From Lichenicola cladoniae (GTDB lineage Bacteria; Pseudomonadota; Alphaproteobacteria; Acetobacterales; Acetobacteraceae): a stretch of 64,000 bases of DNA. The translations under genes and the position numbers were made by a program. The stretch is from contig NZ_CP053708.1 of assembly GCF_013201075.1 (NCBI RefSeq), positions 487,001 to 551,000 of the forward strand. The letters are read 5' to 3'. Positions 1-8,131 of this stretch are shown in pieces. Below the pieces are notes generated by a model. That model searched no databases. It was not told the DNA's origin and was given only the letters and a program-made list of their open reading frames with translations. The first letter of the stretch is position 1. Each line of letters begins with the position of its first letter.

Positions 1-937
1 CACCGACCCGAATGCGGTCGCCGAGACGGGTCATGGCGACCTTGTAGGTCTCGTCGTTCACCGTCGATGTCGGTGCCCGCGACGCATCGGTCAGCGGGAT
101 GGTGAGCGAGTAGCCCTTCACCGGATAGACCGGCAGCCGCAGCCCGAGCGGTTGCAGCAGCTTCACGGTGTGCACGCCGGTCGCCGCGAGGTAGGCGTCG
201 CCGGTGACGACGCCCTGGCTGGTCTGCACGCCGTCGATCAGGTCCGGCCCATGCAGCAGCCGCTCGATGCTGACCCCCAGCCGGAATCGGACCCCGGCCG
301 CCGCCGCCATGTCGGCCAGCCGCCGTGTGAACAGATGCGCGTCGCCGGACTGGTCGCCGGGCAGGCGCAACCCGCCTTTCAGCAGATGGATCGAGTGTGC
401 GAGCCCCGGCTCGTTCCGCACCACGCCCGCCTGGTCGAGCAGCTCGTGCGGCACGCCGCCGGCTGCCAGGATGCGCATGTCGTCCGCCGCGTGATCGAGC
501 TGCGCCTGGGTGCGGAACAGCTGGATCAGCCCGGCCTGGCCATCGTCGTAGGTGATGCCGGTCTCGTGCCGCAGGTCGTCGAGGCAGTCGCGGCTGTACT
601 CGGCCAGCCGCAGCATCCGGCTCTTGTTGCGCTCGTAGGCTTCCTCGGTGCAGTTCGCCAGCAGCTGGCCCATCCAGCGGATCATCGCGATATCGAGGCG
701 TGCCCGGATCAGCAGCGGGCTGTGCTTGCGCAGCATCCAGCCGATCGCCTTGACCGGCAGGCCCGGCGCGGCCCACGGCGTCGAATAGCCCGGCGAGACC
801 TGTCCCGCATTGGCGAAACTGGTTTCCATCGCCACGCCCGGCTGCCGGTCGATCAGCTCGACCTCGTGGCCGAGGCGCGCGAGATACCAGGCGGAGGTCA
901 CGCCGATCACGCCGCCGCCGAGCACCACGACCTTCAT
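1..937 (-). CDS. dadA: D-amino acid dehydrogenase, partial at the left edge
   Basis: The minus-strand frame from an ATG at 937 runs off the window after 312 codons, so the C-terminus is missing. The N-terminus carries a Rossmann FAD motif (GGGVIG at about residues 7-12, followed by SAWYLARLGHEVELID), and the rest has the DadA/glycine-oxidase-like (DAO) fold pattern, including the conserved NAGQVSPGYS segment near residue 42. DadA is a membrane-associated FAD enzyme that oxidises D-alanine and other D-amino acids to 2-oxo acids and passes electrons to the respiratory chain. An alanine racemase lies upstream on the same strand with only a GST between, so the pair fits catabolism of L-alanine via D-alanine. 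Family assignment is firm. Substrate range is inferred. Confidence 0.9.
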   Translation of the reverse strand, partial: MKVVVLGGGVIGVTSAWYLARLGHEVELIDRQPGVAMETSFANAGQVSPGYSTPWAAPGLPVKAIGWMLRKHSPLLIRARLDIAMIRWMGQLLANCTEEAYERNKSRMLRLAEYSRDCLDDLRHETGITYDDGQAGLIQLFRTQAQLDHAADDMRILAAGGVPHELLDQAGVVRNEPGLAHSIHLLKGGLRLPGDQSGDAHLFTRRLADMAAAAGVRFRLGVSIERLLHGPDLIDGVQTSQGVVTGDAYLAATGVHTVKLLQPLGLRLPVYPVKGYSLTIPLTDASRAPTSTVNDETYKVAMTRLGDRIRVG

Positions 938-983
938 GCGCGACCTGACTTGGTCTGCATGTGCTGCATCATGTCCACCATTC

Positions 984-1616
984 TCAGGCCGGTATCTTCA
1001 TGCCGGCCTTGACCGCCGGGCGATCGCCGACGCGGGCCAGCCAGTCATGGATCGCGGTCTTCTGGGCCAGGCTGTCGCCGAGCGCCGGCTGCATTCGTTC
1101 CATTGCCGCGGCCATCCATGGGAAGGTGGCCATGTCGGCGATCGTATAGTGCTCACCGCCGAGGTAGGGCGATGTCGAAAGCCGTCCCTCCAGCACGCCG
1201 AGCAGCCGCTCCACCTCGGTCCTGAAGCGATCGATCGCCGGCGGGACCTTCTTCTTCGACATCAGGGCGAAGAAGCCGAACTGGCCGAACATCGGGCCGA
1301 GGCCGCCGACCTGCCAGTAGAGCCATTCCAGCGTCTTGAATCGTTCGGCGCCGGTGGCGGCCAGGAAACGACCCCTCTTCTCGGCCAGGTAGGTCAGGAT
1401 TGCCCCACTCTCGAATATCGGCAGCGGCCCACCGGGCGCACCGGTGTCCACGATCGCCGGGATCTTGTTGTTGGGCGAGACGGCCAGGAACCCCGGTGCG
1501 AACTGTTCTTCCTTGGAGATATCCACCGGATGCAGCCTGTACGGCTCGCCGAGCTCCTCCAGCATGATCGCGACCTTGCGGCCGTTCGGGGTCTTCCACG
1601 TATAGAACTCGATCAT
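984..1616 (-). CDS. Glutathione S-transferase, YfcG/YghU-like
   Basis: The 210-residue protein has an N-terminal thioredoxin-fold domain with TPNGRKVAIMLEELG near residue 8 and SPNNKIPAIVD near residue 47, followed by an all-alpha C-terminal domain. The TPNG and SPNNKIPAI motifs are typical of Nu-class bacterial GSTs such as YfcG and YghU, which bind glutathione through a Thr/Asn pair and act as glutathione-dependent disulfide reductases and peroxidases. An in-frame ATG at 1646 would add ten residues. I prefer the ATG at 1616, because MIEFYTWKTPNG matches where the family starts. It lies between alr and dadA on the same strand. It is a cytosolic enzyme with unknown substrate. Confidence 0.85.
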   Translation of the reverse strand: MIEFYTWKTPNGRKVAIMLEELGEPYRLHPVDISKEEQFAPGFLAVSPNNKIPAIVDTGAPGGPLPIFESGAILTYLAEKRGRFLAATGAERFKTLEWLYWQVGGLGPMFGQFGFFALMSKKKVPPAIDRFRTEVERLLGVLEGRLSTSPYLGGEHYTIADMATFPWMAAAMERMQPALGDSLAQKTAIHDWLARVGDRPAVKAGMKIPA

Positions 1617-1647
1617 GGCGGGGTCCTTACCTGCGGGCCGGAGCAAC

Positions 1648-2778
1648 TCAGCGACCAGCGTGCCAGCTTCGGTGATAGCGGTTGCCGAGCGACGTCAGCA
1701 GCTCATAGCCGATCGTGCCGGCGGCGTCCGCAGCGTCCTCGATCGGACGATGCGGCCCGATCAGGTCGAGCGGCATGCCCTCCCGGACCCTGTCGACCGG
1801 AACGCCGGTGACGTCGATTGCCAGGCAGTCCATCGAGATCCTCCCGATGATCGGCAGCATCGGGCCGCCATCCGGCAGGCTTGCCACGCCGCCGCTCGAG
1901 GCACGCAGGAACCCGTCCGCATAGCCGATCGCGACGGTGGCCACATCGGTCGGGCGTGTCGCCCTGAACATCGCGCCATACCCGACCCAGTCGCCCGGCT
2001 GAACCCGGCGCGTCTGCACGACACGCGCCTGCAGCCTGACCACCGGCCGCATCGGGTTGGGCCTGCGCGCGGTCGGCGGGACGCCATACAGGGCGACACC
2101 CGGCCGGACCAGGTCGAGATGATACCGGCTGCCCAGGAAGATGCCGGACGAGGCGGCAAGGCTTCGCGGCGCGGGCGGGAGCAGGGATGCCAGCCGCTCG
2201 AAGCTCGCCAGTTGCTCCTGGTTGGCCGGATGATCCGGGGTGTCGGCGCAGCCCAGGTGGCTCATCACCAGCCGGATCTCGATGCCGGCCAGTCCGTGCG
2301 CTTGTCCGGCCAACTCCACCACCTCATGCGGCGGCAGGCCGAAGCGCGACATGCCGGTGTCGATCTGCACCGAAGCGGCCAGGGGCCGCCCGGCCTCGAA
2401 CGCAGCTGCGCGCCATTCGGCGATCTGGCCGATGCTGTTGAGCACCGGCAGCAGATCATGCGTCACGAATACCGGAGCGGTCCCGGGGGGAATGCCGTTC
2501 AGCACGAACACGGTCCGGCCGGGAGGCAGCAGCCGGCGCAGGGCGACCCCTTCCGCAAGATGAGCAACGAAGAAGGTGCGGCATCCGGCCCGGTCCAGGG
2601 CCGGTGCTACGTGCTCGATGCCGAGCCCGTAGGCGTCGGCCTTGACCACGGCGGCGCATTCGGCGGGCGCCGTCCGCTCCTGCAAGGCGCGCCAGTTGGC
2701 GGCGATCGCGTCCAGGTCGATCGAAAGCCATCCGCCGGCCCAGGCGGCCAACGACGCAGCGTCCTCCATCCTGTTCAT
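1648..2778 (-). CDS. alr: Alanine racemase
   Basis: The 376-residue PLP enzyme interconverts L- and D-alanine, for peptidoglycan or, paired with dadA, for alanine catabolism. The PLP-binding lysine is K46 in AVVKADAYGLG. The second-barrel catalytic tyrosine lies in the VGYGAMF segment, and the MSHLGCAD and GRISMDCLAIDV segments are typical of Alr. The ATG at 2778 overlaps the stop of the upstream reductase by four bases (ATGA). A second ATG at 2769 is possible. The same frame stays open to 4461, but that extension lies opposite the reductase and tsaE and is not protein-like. Length is normal for the family. Confidence 0.95.
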   Translation of the reverse strand: MNRMEDAASLAAWAGGWLSIDLDAIAANWRALQERTAPAECAAVVKADAYGLGIEHVAPALDRAGCRTFFVAHLAEGVALRRLLPPGRTVFVLNGIPPGTAPVFVTHDLLPVLNSIGQIAEWRAAAFEAGRPLAASVQIDTGMSRFGLPPHEVVELAGQAHGLAGIEIRLVMSHLGCADTPDHPANQEQLASFERLASLLPPAPRSLAASSGIFLGSRYHLDLVRPGVALYGVPPTARRPNPMRPVVRLQARVVQTRRVQPGDWVGYGAMFRATRPTDVATVAIGYADGFLRASSGGVASLPDGGPMLPIIGRISMDCLAIDVTGVPVDRVREGMPLDLIGPHRPIEDAADAAGTIGYELLTSLGNRYHRSWHAGR

Positions 2779-3788
2779 GCGGCCGGCACGCCCCTGGAGG
2801 TGGAGTATTCGAAATGCAGCGCCTGCTCCGGCCGCACGATCGGATGGATCGCATGCGCCGCCATCGCGGCCTCGCTGAACCCCTGCAGGATCAGCTTGAG
2901 CTTGCCCGGATAGGTGGCCACGTCGCCGATCGCGAACACCCCGGGCAGGGTGGTTTCCAGCGTCGAGGGGGTGACCGGAACCAGGGTGTGCAGCCCGGTC
3001 TGCAGGCCCCAGTTGGCGATCGGCCCGAGGTCGGTCGAGAGGCCGAAGAACGGCAGCAGGCAGTCCGCGTCCAGCGTCCTGACCTCGCCGTCCAAGGTCG
3101 CCACCGACACGCCGGACAACACGCCATCCTCGCCGGACAATCCGTGCAGCTGGTAGGGCACCACCTTCTCGATCTCGCCACGACCCGCTGCCCGGTCGAG
3201 CTGTGCGAGGCTTTCCGGCGCGGAGCGGAAGCGGTCGCGGCGATGCACCAGCCAGACCTTGGCGGCGATGTCCCTGAGCGACAGCGCCCAGTCCACCGCG
3301 CTGTCGCCGCCACCGGCGATCACCACGCGCCGGCCGCGCAGCGCCTCGCGCCGGCGGATGAAATACATCACCCCGCCCTCGCGCTCGAACGCCTCGATCC
3401 CGGCCAGCGGCGGCCGGTTCGGACCGAATGCGCCGGCACCGGCGGCGATGATCACCGCCTTGGCGGCCACGCTGTCGCCCCGGTCGGTCCGCAGCCGGAA
3501 AGCACCGCGCGTGCCGGCCAGCGCCTCGACCCTGCGGTCCAGCAGCCGGCGAACGTGGAACGGCGCGATCTGGCGTTCCAGCGACGCGATCAGCGCGCCG
3601 GCCTCGACTGCCGGAAGGCCGGGGATGTCGTAGATCGGCTTCTCCGGATACAGCGCCGTGCACTGGCCGCCGATCTCGGACAACGCGTCGATCAGCACGC
3701 AGTCCAGGCGCAGCATGCCGCATTCGAAGGCCGCGAAAAGCCCGGCGGGGCCGGCACCGATGATCGCAACGTCGGTCTCGATCTCCAT
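2775..3788 (-). CDS. Ferredoxin--NADP(+) reductase, thioredoxin-reductase-like type
   Basis: The 337-residue flavoprotein has an N-terminal FAD-binding GAGPAGLFAA motif (residues 11-20), the ISGGQC-like EIGGQCTALYPEKPIYDIPG segment of this family, a second NADP-binding motif (AGGGDSAVDWAL near residue 158) and the C-terminal FAD motif AIGDVATYPG. It lacks the redox CxxC of true thioredoxin reductases. That is the pattern of the homodimeric FNRs of alphaproteobacteria and Bacillus (YumC type), which exchange electrons between NADPH and ferredoxin or flavodoxin. It ends in a four-base overlap with alr. The upstream region (3789-3881) is shared with the divergent tsaE. Confidence 0.9.
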   Translation of the reverse strand: MEIETDVAIIGAGPAGLFAAFECGMLRLDCVLIDALSEIGGQCTALYPEKPIYDIPGLPAVEAGALIASLERQIAPFHVRRLLDRRVEALAGTRGAFRLRTDRGDSVAAKAVIIAAGAGAFGPNRPPLAGIEAFEREGGVMYFIRRREALRGRRVVIAGGGDSAVDWALSLRDIAAKVWLVHRRDRFRSAPESLAQLDRAAGRGEIEKVVPYQLHGLSGEDGVLSGVSVATLDGEVRTLDADCLLPFFGLSTDLGPIANWGLQTGLHTLVPVTPSTLETTLPGVFAIGDVATYPGKLKLILQGFSEAAMAAHAIHPIVRPEQALHFEYSTSRGVPAA

Positions 3789-3881
3789 GGCGTCGGTCTC
3801 CGGCTTCCGTAATTATATGGGTCGGCGTGACCCGGACACCGCGCATTGTGGAGCATGGCAGGGCTACGGCAAGATGCTGGA

Positions 3882-4388
3882 ATGGACTCCGGATTGACGT
3901 GCGACCTGCCCGACCTGGCGAGCACCGAGGCTCTCGGCCGAGCATTGGCGCGTCTGCTGCGTCCGGGCGATTCGATTCTGCTCGATGGCCCGCTCGGCGC
4001 CGGCAAGACGGCACTTGCCCGCGCCCTGCTGCGCGAAGCCTGCGGCCACGCCGAGATGGAGGTGCCGAGCCCGAGCTACACGCTGGTGCAGACCTATGAA
4101 GGAGCCGGATTCCCGATCGCCCATTTCGACCTCTGGCGCCTGGATGGCCCGGCCTCGGTCGAGGAGCTTGGGTGGGACGAGGCCCGGGCCGGGGTCGTGC
4201 TGGTGGAATGGCCGGACCGACTCGGCATGCTGGCGCCGGCGGACGCGCTGTGCCTGACCCTGGAACTGCTGCCCGATACTGGCGGCCATGCCGATTGCGC
4301 CGCCGATCCGCCGCGCCGCGTGCTGATCGAGGGCTGGCCGGACCGCCTCCTGGCCGGGCTCGCGACGCCGGGACCGGTTCGCGCGTGA
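3882..4388 (+). CDS. tsaE: tRNA threonylcarbamoyladenosine biosynthesis ATPase TsaE
   Basis: The 168-residue P-loop protein has Walker A GPLGAGKT at residues 36-43, the SPSYTLVQTYE segment and HFDLWRLD that mark TsaE/YjeE. With TsaB and TsaD it supports formation of t6A at position 37 of ANN-decoding tRNAs; its ATPase resets the complex. Other in-frame ATGs occur at 3846 and 3855. None has a convincing ribosome site, so the start is the least certain part; MDSGLT at 3882 gives the usual family length. The stop overlaps the GTG of the next gene (GTGA), showing translational coupling to the murU-like gene. Confidence 0.9.
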   Translation: MDSGLTCDLPDLASTEALGRALARLLRPGDSILLDGPLGAGKTALARALLREACGHAEMEVPSPSYTLVQTYEGAGFPIAHFDLWRLDGPASVEELGWDEARAGVVLVEWPDRLGMLAPADALCLTLELLPDTGGHADCAADPPRRVLIEGWPDRLLAGLATPGPVRA

Positions 4389-5143
4389 GCACCGTGATCC
4401 GCCGTGCGATGATCCTGGCCGCGGGCCTGGGCACGCGCATGCAGCCGCTGACCGGAACCATGCCGAAGCCGCTGCTGTCGGTTGCCGGCCGATCGTTGCT
4501 GGATCATGCGCTCGACCGGCTGCGGGAGGCGGGCGTCGAGACGGTGGTGGTGAGCGCACACCATCATGCCGATCAGGTGACGGCCCGGTTGCGGGCGCGT
4601 ACCGCCAAGGACGGTGGCAGGCCGGCCACCGTCCTGCAGTCCGAGCCGGTCCTGCTGGATACCGGGGGCGCGGTTCTCGAAGCGCTGAACTCCGGCGGAC
4701 TGACGCGGGATGCGCCGTTCTTCGTAGTGAACGGCGACAGCTTCTGGCTGGATGGGCCGACGCCGGCCCTGCGCAGGCTGACCGGCGCGTTCGATGCGCA
4801 GGCGTGCGACGTGCTGCTGCTGGTGGCGCGCACCGCCACGGTCATCGGCGAGGTGGGCTCCGGCGATTTCGCGATCGACGAGGACAACCGGCTGCGCAGG
4901 CGCCACGAGAACGAGATCGTCCCGTACATGTTCGCCGGCGTGCAACTGGTGTCGCCGGCGCTGTTCCAGGGCATCCATCATGGTGCCTTCAGCATGAATT
5001 TGCTCTGGGACCAGGCCATCGCCGAGGGCCGCATCCGGGCCTTGGTGCATGACGGACCGTGGTTCCATCTGTCGCGTCCGTCCGACATCGCCGAAACCGA
5101 ACGTGCGCTGCGCGACCCGCTCTTCGGCCCGGCGACGACCTGA
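4385..5143 (+). CDS. murU: Nucleotidyltransferase, N-acetylmuramate-1-phosphate uridylyltransferase MurU type
   Basis: The 252-residue protein begins with a classical sugar-nucleotidyltransferase signature, AMILAAGLGTRMQPLT, followed by MPKPLL. The VNGDSFW acidic motif sits about 110 residues in and the C-terminal FHLSRPSDI segment follows. MurU makes UDP-MurNAc from MurNAc-1-phosphate in the peptidoglycan recycling bypass that avoids de novo MurA. The start is probably the GTG at 4385, overlapping the tsaE stop; an ATG at 4409 is the alternative. In many alphaproteobacteria the sugar kinase gene amgK lies between tsaE and murU, but here there is no room for it. The MurU call rests on family plus context, and a related sugar-1-phosphate substrate cannot be excluded. 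Confidence 0.82.
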   Translation: MSTVIRRAMILAAGLGTRMQPLTGTMPKPLLSVAGRSLLDHALDRLREAGVETVVVSAHHHADQVTARLRARTAKDGGRPATVLQSEPVLLDTGGAVLEALNSGGLTRDAPFFVVNGDSFWLDGPTPALRRLTGAFDAQACDVLLLVARTATVIGEVGSGDFAIDEDNRLRRRHENEIVPYMFAGVQLVSPALFQGIHHGAFSMNLLWDQAIAEGRIRALVHDGPWFHLSRPSDIAETERALRDPLFGPATT

Positions 5144-5155
5144 AGCGGGACCCGG

Positions 5156-8131
5156 ATGTCACTCAATCTCGCTCTCATCCCCCAGCACCTCCCGTTCCTC
5201 GACGTGCTCGCGGCGCGCTGGATCGCCCAGGCCGGCGGCGTGGACGACCCGCTGGCCCTGGCGCGTGGCACCATCCTGCTGCCGACCCGGCGTGCGGCGC
5301 GTGCGCTGTCCGACGCGTTCCTCCGGGTGGCCGATGGGCGGGTCATGCTGCTGCCGCGCATCGCCGCGATCGGTGCGCTGGATGAGGCACCCCTGGCACT
5401 CGGCGGCTGGCTCGACGCGCCGCCCGCGGTCGAGCCGATGCGCCGGCTGGCCCTGCTCAGCGGGCTGGTGCTGAAAGCCGGGCACCGGTTCGGCACCGCA
5501 CCGACCCTGGACCAGGCCTGGCCGCTGGCGCAGGCGCTGGCCGACCTCATGGACGAGGCCGAGCGCGCAGATTGCGACCTCGCACGCACCCTGCCCGATG
5601 CCGCCGAAGGCTTCGCGCAGCACTGGCAGGACACGCTGGAGTTTCTGCGGATCGTCACCGCCGCCTGGCCGCAATGGCTGGCGGATTCCGGCCTCGCCAA
5701 CCCGGTGGCGCGGCAGATGGCACTGCTGCGGGCGCAGGCGACGCTCTGGCACGAGGGCGGCGGCACCCATCACCCGATCTGGGCCGCCGGCTTCACCGCC
5801 GCGAATCCCGCGGTCGCGGCGTTGCTGCGATCGATCGCGAGCTTGCCGCACGGACAGGTCGTGCTCCACGGCATCGACGGCCGGCTGACCGACGATGAAT
5901 GGGACGCGTTGCCCGACAGCCATCCGCAGGCCGGCCTTGCTACCCTGCTGGGCCGGCTCGAGGCCCGGCGCGACGACCTGCAGCGGTGGGATGGCCCCGA
6001 AGCGCCCACCTGTCCGGTCGGCCGGGTTCTTGCGCTGTCCCGGGCGCTGCTGCTGGAGCAGGCACTGGGAAACTGGCTCGAGGATCGCGGGCCGGTCGAG
6101 ATCGGCGGCATAACCCGCCTGCAGACCAGCGACCAGCAGGAGGAAGCCGCCGCGATCGCCCTGGTCATGCGGTCCGCCCTGGAAGTGCCGGGCAAGCGAG
6201 CCGCCCTGGTTACCCCCGATCGCGCGCTGGCCAACCGGGTCGCGGTGGAACTCTCCCGCTGGGGCGTTGCGGTGGACGACAGTGCCGGCGAGCCCCTGAT
6301 CTCGACGCCGCCATCAATGCTGCTGCGCCTTCTGGCCACTGCGGTGGCGGACGGGCTGGCGCCGGTTGCGCTGCTCTCGCTGTTGAAGCATCCCCTGGCT
6401 GCCGCCGGCCTGGCGCCTGTGGAATGCCGCAGGCAGGCCCGCCTGCTGGAGCTGCTGTGCCTGCGTGGTCCGGCGCCGACTCCCGGGCTCGACGGCCTGC
6501 GCGCCAGCGTGGCCGAGGCCGCGAAGGACCCGCGCAGCAGCCAGTTCCTCGAGCAGGTGGTGACCTGCCTGGCGCCGCTGCTGAACGCGTCGTCGGCGCG
6601 TGTCGTCTCGCCCCGGCTGCTGCTGCGCGCCCTGGTGCAGGCCGCCGAAGCCCTGGCCGGAACCGACGAGAAGTCCGGTGCCGCAATTCTCTGGTCGGGC
6701 GAGGAGGGCAATGCGCTGGCGCTGCACCTGGCCGAGCTGTCGAGCGCCTGCGACGGCCTGCCGGACCAGTCGCCGAACATCCTGACCGGCCTGCTCGAGG
6801 CCTCGATGCTCGGAATCGCCGTCCGCAGCCGGCGCGTGCTGCGTGGGCTGCCCGAGGGATCCGCCGAGCATCCGCGCCTGTTCATCTGGGGGCTGCTGGA
6901 GGCCCGGCTACAGACCGTCGAGCTGATGGTGCTGGGCGGGCTGGTCGAGACCGTCTGGCCGCAATCGGTCGATCCCGGGCCCTGGATGAGCCGGCCGATG
7001 CGCGTCCGGGTCGGCCTGCCATCACCCGAGGAAGCCGTGGGCCAGGCCGCGCACGACTTCCTGTCGGCTTGCTGCGGAGCGCCGGAGATCGTGCTGTCCT
7101 GTCCCGCACGCCGGGAAGGCGCTCCCGCAGTGCCGGCACGCTGGCTGGTCAGGCTGGAAGCGTTCCTCGCTGGCCGTGACATGAGCGTGCCGACCCATCC
7201 GGCCAGCGCCTGGTTGCGCCGTCTCGACCAGCCCGACGGCCCGGCGGTCCCGGTGCGTCCGCCGTCGCCAAGGCCGCCGGTGTCGCTGCGTCCGCGCCGC
7301 CTCAGCGTCACCGAGATCGAGACCTGGATGCGCGATCCGTATGCGGTGCATGCCAAGCACATCCTCCGACTTCGGCCCATCGCCGCCCTGGAGGAACCGG
7401 CGGACGCTGCCGACTACGGCATCATCGTGCACGAGGCGCTTGCCGGCTTCCTGCATGCCAACCCAGGCGACTGGCCGGCCAATGCGGCCGCTGCTTTGGA
7501 GCACGCATTCGATGCGGTGCTCGACGCCAGGGGGCTGAGACCGGCACTTGCGGCGTGGTGGCGGCCGCGGCTGGCGCGCATCGCCGAATGGGTCGCCCGT
7601 ACCGAGGGCGAACGTCGCGCGCAGTCGCACCCGCTCGAGTTGCGCACGGAGATTTCCGGCAAGGTGGCGATCGCCGGCGCACCGGGCGGCGAGTTCGTGC
7701 TGAGCGGCCGGGCCGACCGGATCGAGAAGCGGGCCGACGGGCTGCTCGCCTTGTTCGACTACAAGACCGGAACGCTGCCGAGCCGGCTGGCGGTCCAGGC
7801 GGGCTGGTCCTCGCAACTGGTGCTGGAGGCCGCGATGGCCCTGCGTGGCGGTTTCGGTCCCGAGCTCCAGGCGCAGGCGGCCGAGATCGTCTACTGGAAG
7901 CTGTCCGGCGGCGCCAAGCCCGGCGAGGAATTGCAGCCGATCAAGAGCGAGGCACTGCAGGCCCTGGTCGAGCGAAGCTGGGACTCGCTCGCCGCCCTGG
8001 TCGCAGCCTACGACCAGCCCGACCAGCCCTATCTCTCGCACCCACGGCCCGACTGGGCTCCGCCCTATCCGGACTACGCACAGCTGGCGCGCGTGGCCGA
8101 ATGGAGCGCTGCCCAGGAAGACGGCGCATGA
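5156..8131 (+). CDS. addB: Double-strand break repair protein AddB
   Basis: The 991-residue protein is the inactivated-helicase/nuclease partner of AddA in the RecBCD-like recombinational repair enzyme of alphaproteobacteria. The N-terminal third resembles a degenerate UvrD-type helicase (LLPTRRAARAL near residue 43). The C-terminus carries a PD-(D/E)XK nuclease: GIIVHEAL near residue 760, then SGRADRIE and DYKTG with the key Asp at about residue 868. It starts 12 bases after murU. Its stop overlaps the addA ATG by four bases (ATGA at 8128-8131), so the subunits are probably made in a fixed ratio. Long open frames on the opposite strand here are shadows of high GC coding. Confidence 0.93.
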   Translation: MSLNLALIPQHLPFLDVLAARWIAQAGGVDDPLALARGTILLPTRRAARALSDAFLRVADGRVMLLPRIAAIGALDEAPLALGGWLDAPPAVEPMRRLALLSGLVLKAGHRFGTAPTLDQAWPLAQALADLMDEAERADCDLARTLPDAAEGFAQHWQDTLEFLRIVTAAWPQWLADSGLANPVARQMALLRAQATLWHEGGGTHHPIWAAGFTAANPAVAALLRSIASLPHGQVVLHGIDGRLTDDEWDALPDSHPQAGLATLLGRLEARRDDLQRWDGPEAPTCPVGRVLALSRALLLEQALGNWLEDRGPVEIGGITRLQTSDQQEEAAAIALVMRSALEVPGKRAALVTPDRALANRVAVELSRWGVAVDDSAGEPLISTPPSMLLRLLATAVADGLAPVALLSLLKHPLAAAGLAPVECRRQARLLELLCLRGPAPTPGLDGLRASVAEAAKDPRSSQFLEQVVTCLAPLLNASSARVVSPRLLLRALVQAAEALAGTDEKSGAAILWSGEEGNALALHLAELSSACDGLPDQSPNILTGLLEASMLGIAVRSRRVLRGLPEGSAEHPRLFIWGLLEARLQTVELMVLGGLVETVWPQSVDPGPWMSRPMRVRVGLPSPEEAVGQAAHDFLSACCGAPEIVLSCPARREGAPAVPARWLVRLEAFLAGRDMSVPTHPASAWLRRLDQPDGPAVPVRPPSPRPPVSLRPRRLSVTEIETWMRDPYAVHAKHILRLRPIAALEEPADAADYGIIVHEALAGFLHANPGDWPANAAAALEHAFDAVLDARGLRPALAAWWRPRLARIAEWVARTEGERRAQSHPLELRTEISGKVAIAGAPGGEFVLSGRADRIEKRADGLLALFDYKTGTLPSRLAVQAGWSSQLVLEAAMALRGGFGPELQAQAAEIVYWKLSGGAKPGEELQPIKSEALQALVERSWDSLAALVAAYDQPDQPYLSHPRPDWAPPYPDYAQLARVAEWSAAQEDGA

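Noticed and set aside
2779-4461. N-terminal extension of the alr frame
   Set aside because: It overlaps the ferredoxin reductase and tsaE genes and is low-complexity Arg/Pro/Ala sequence; the ATGA overlap at 2775-2778 gives a natural alr start.
7555-8127. Upstream part of the addA frame
   Set aside because: It lies wholly inside addB in another frame, and the addA ATG at 8128 overlaps the addB stop with the Walker A at the normal distance.
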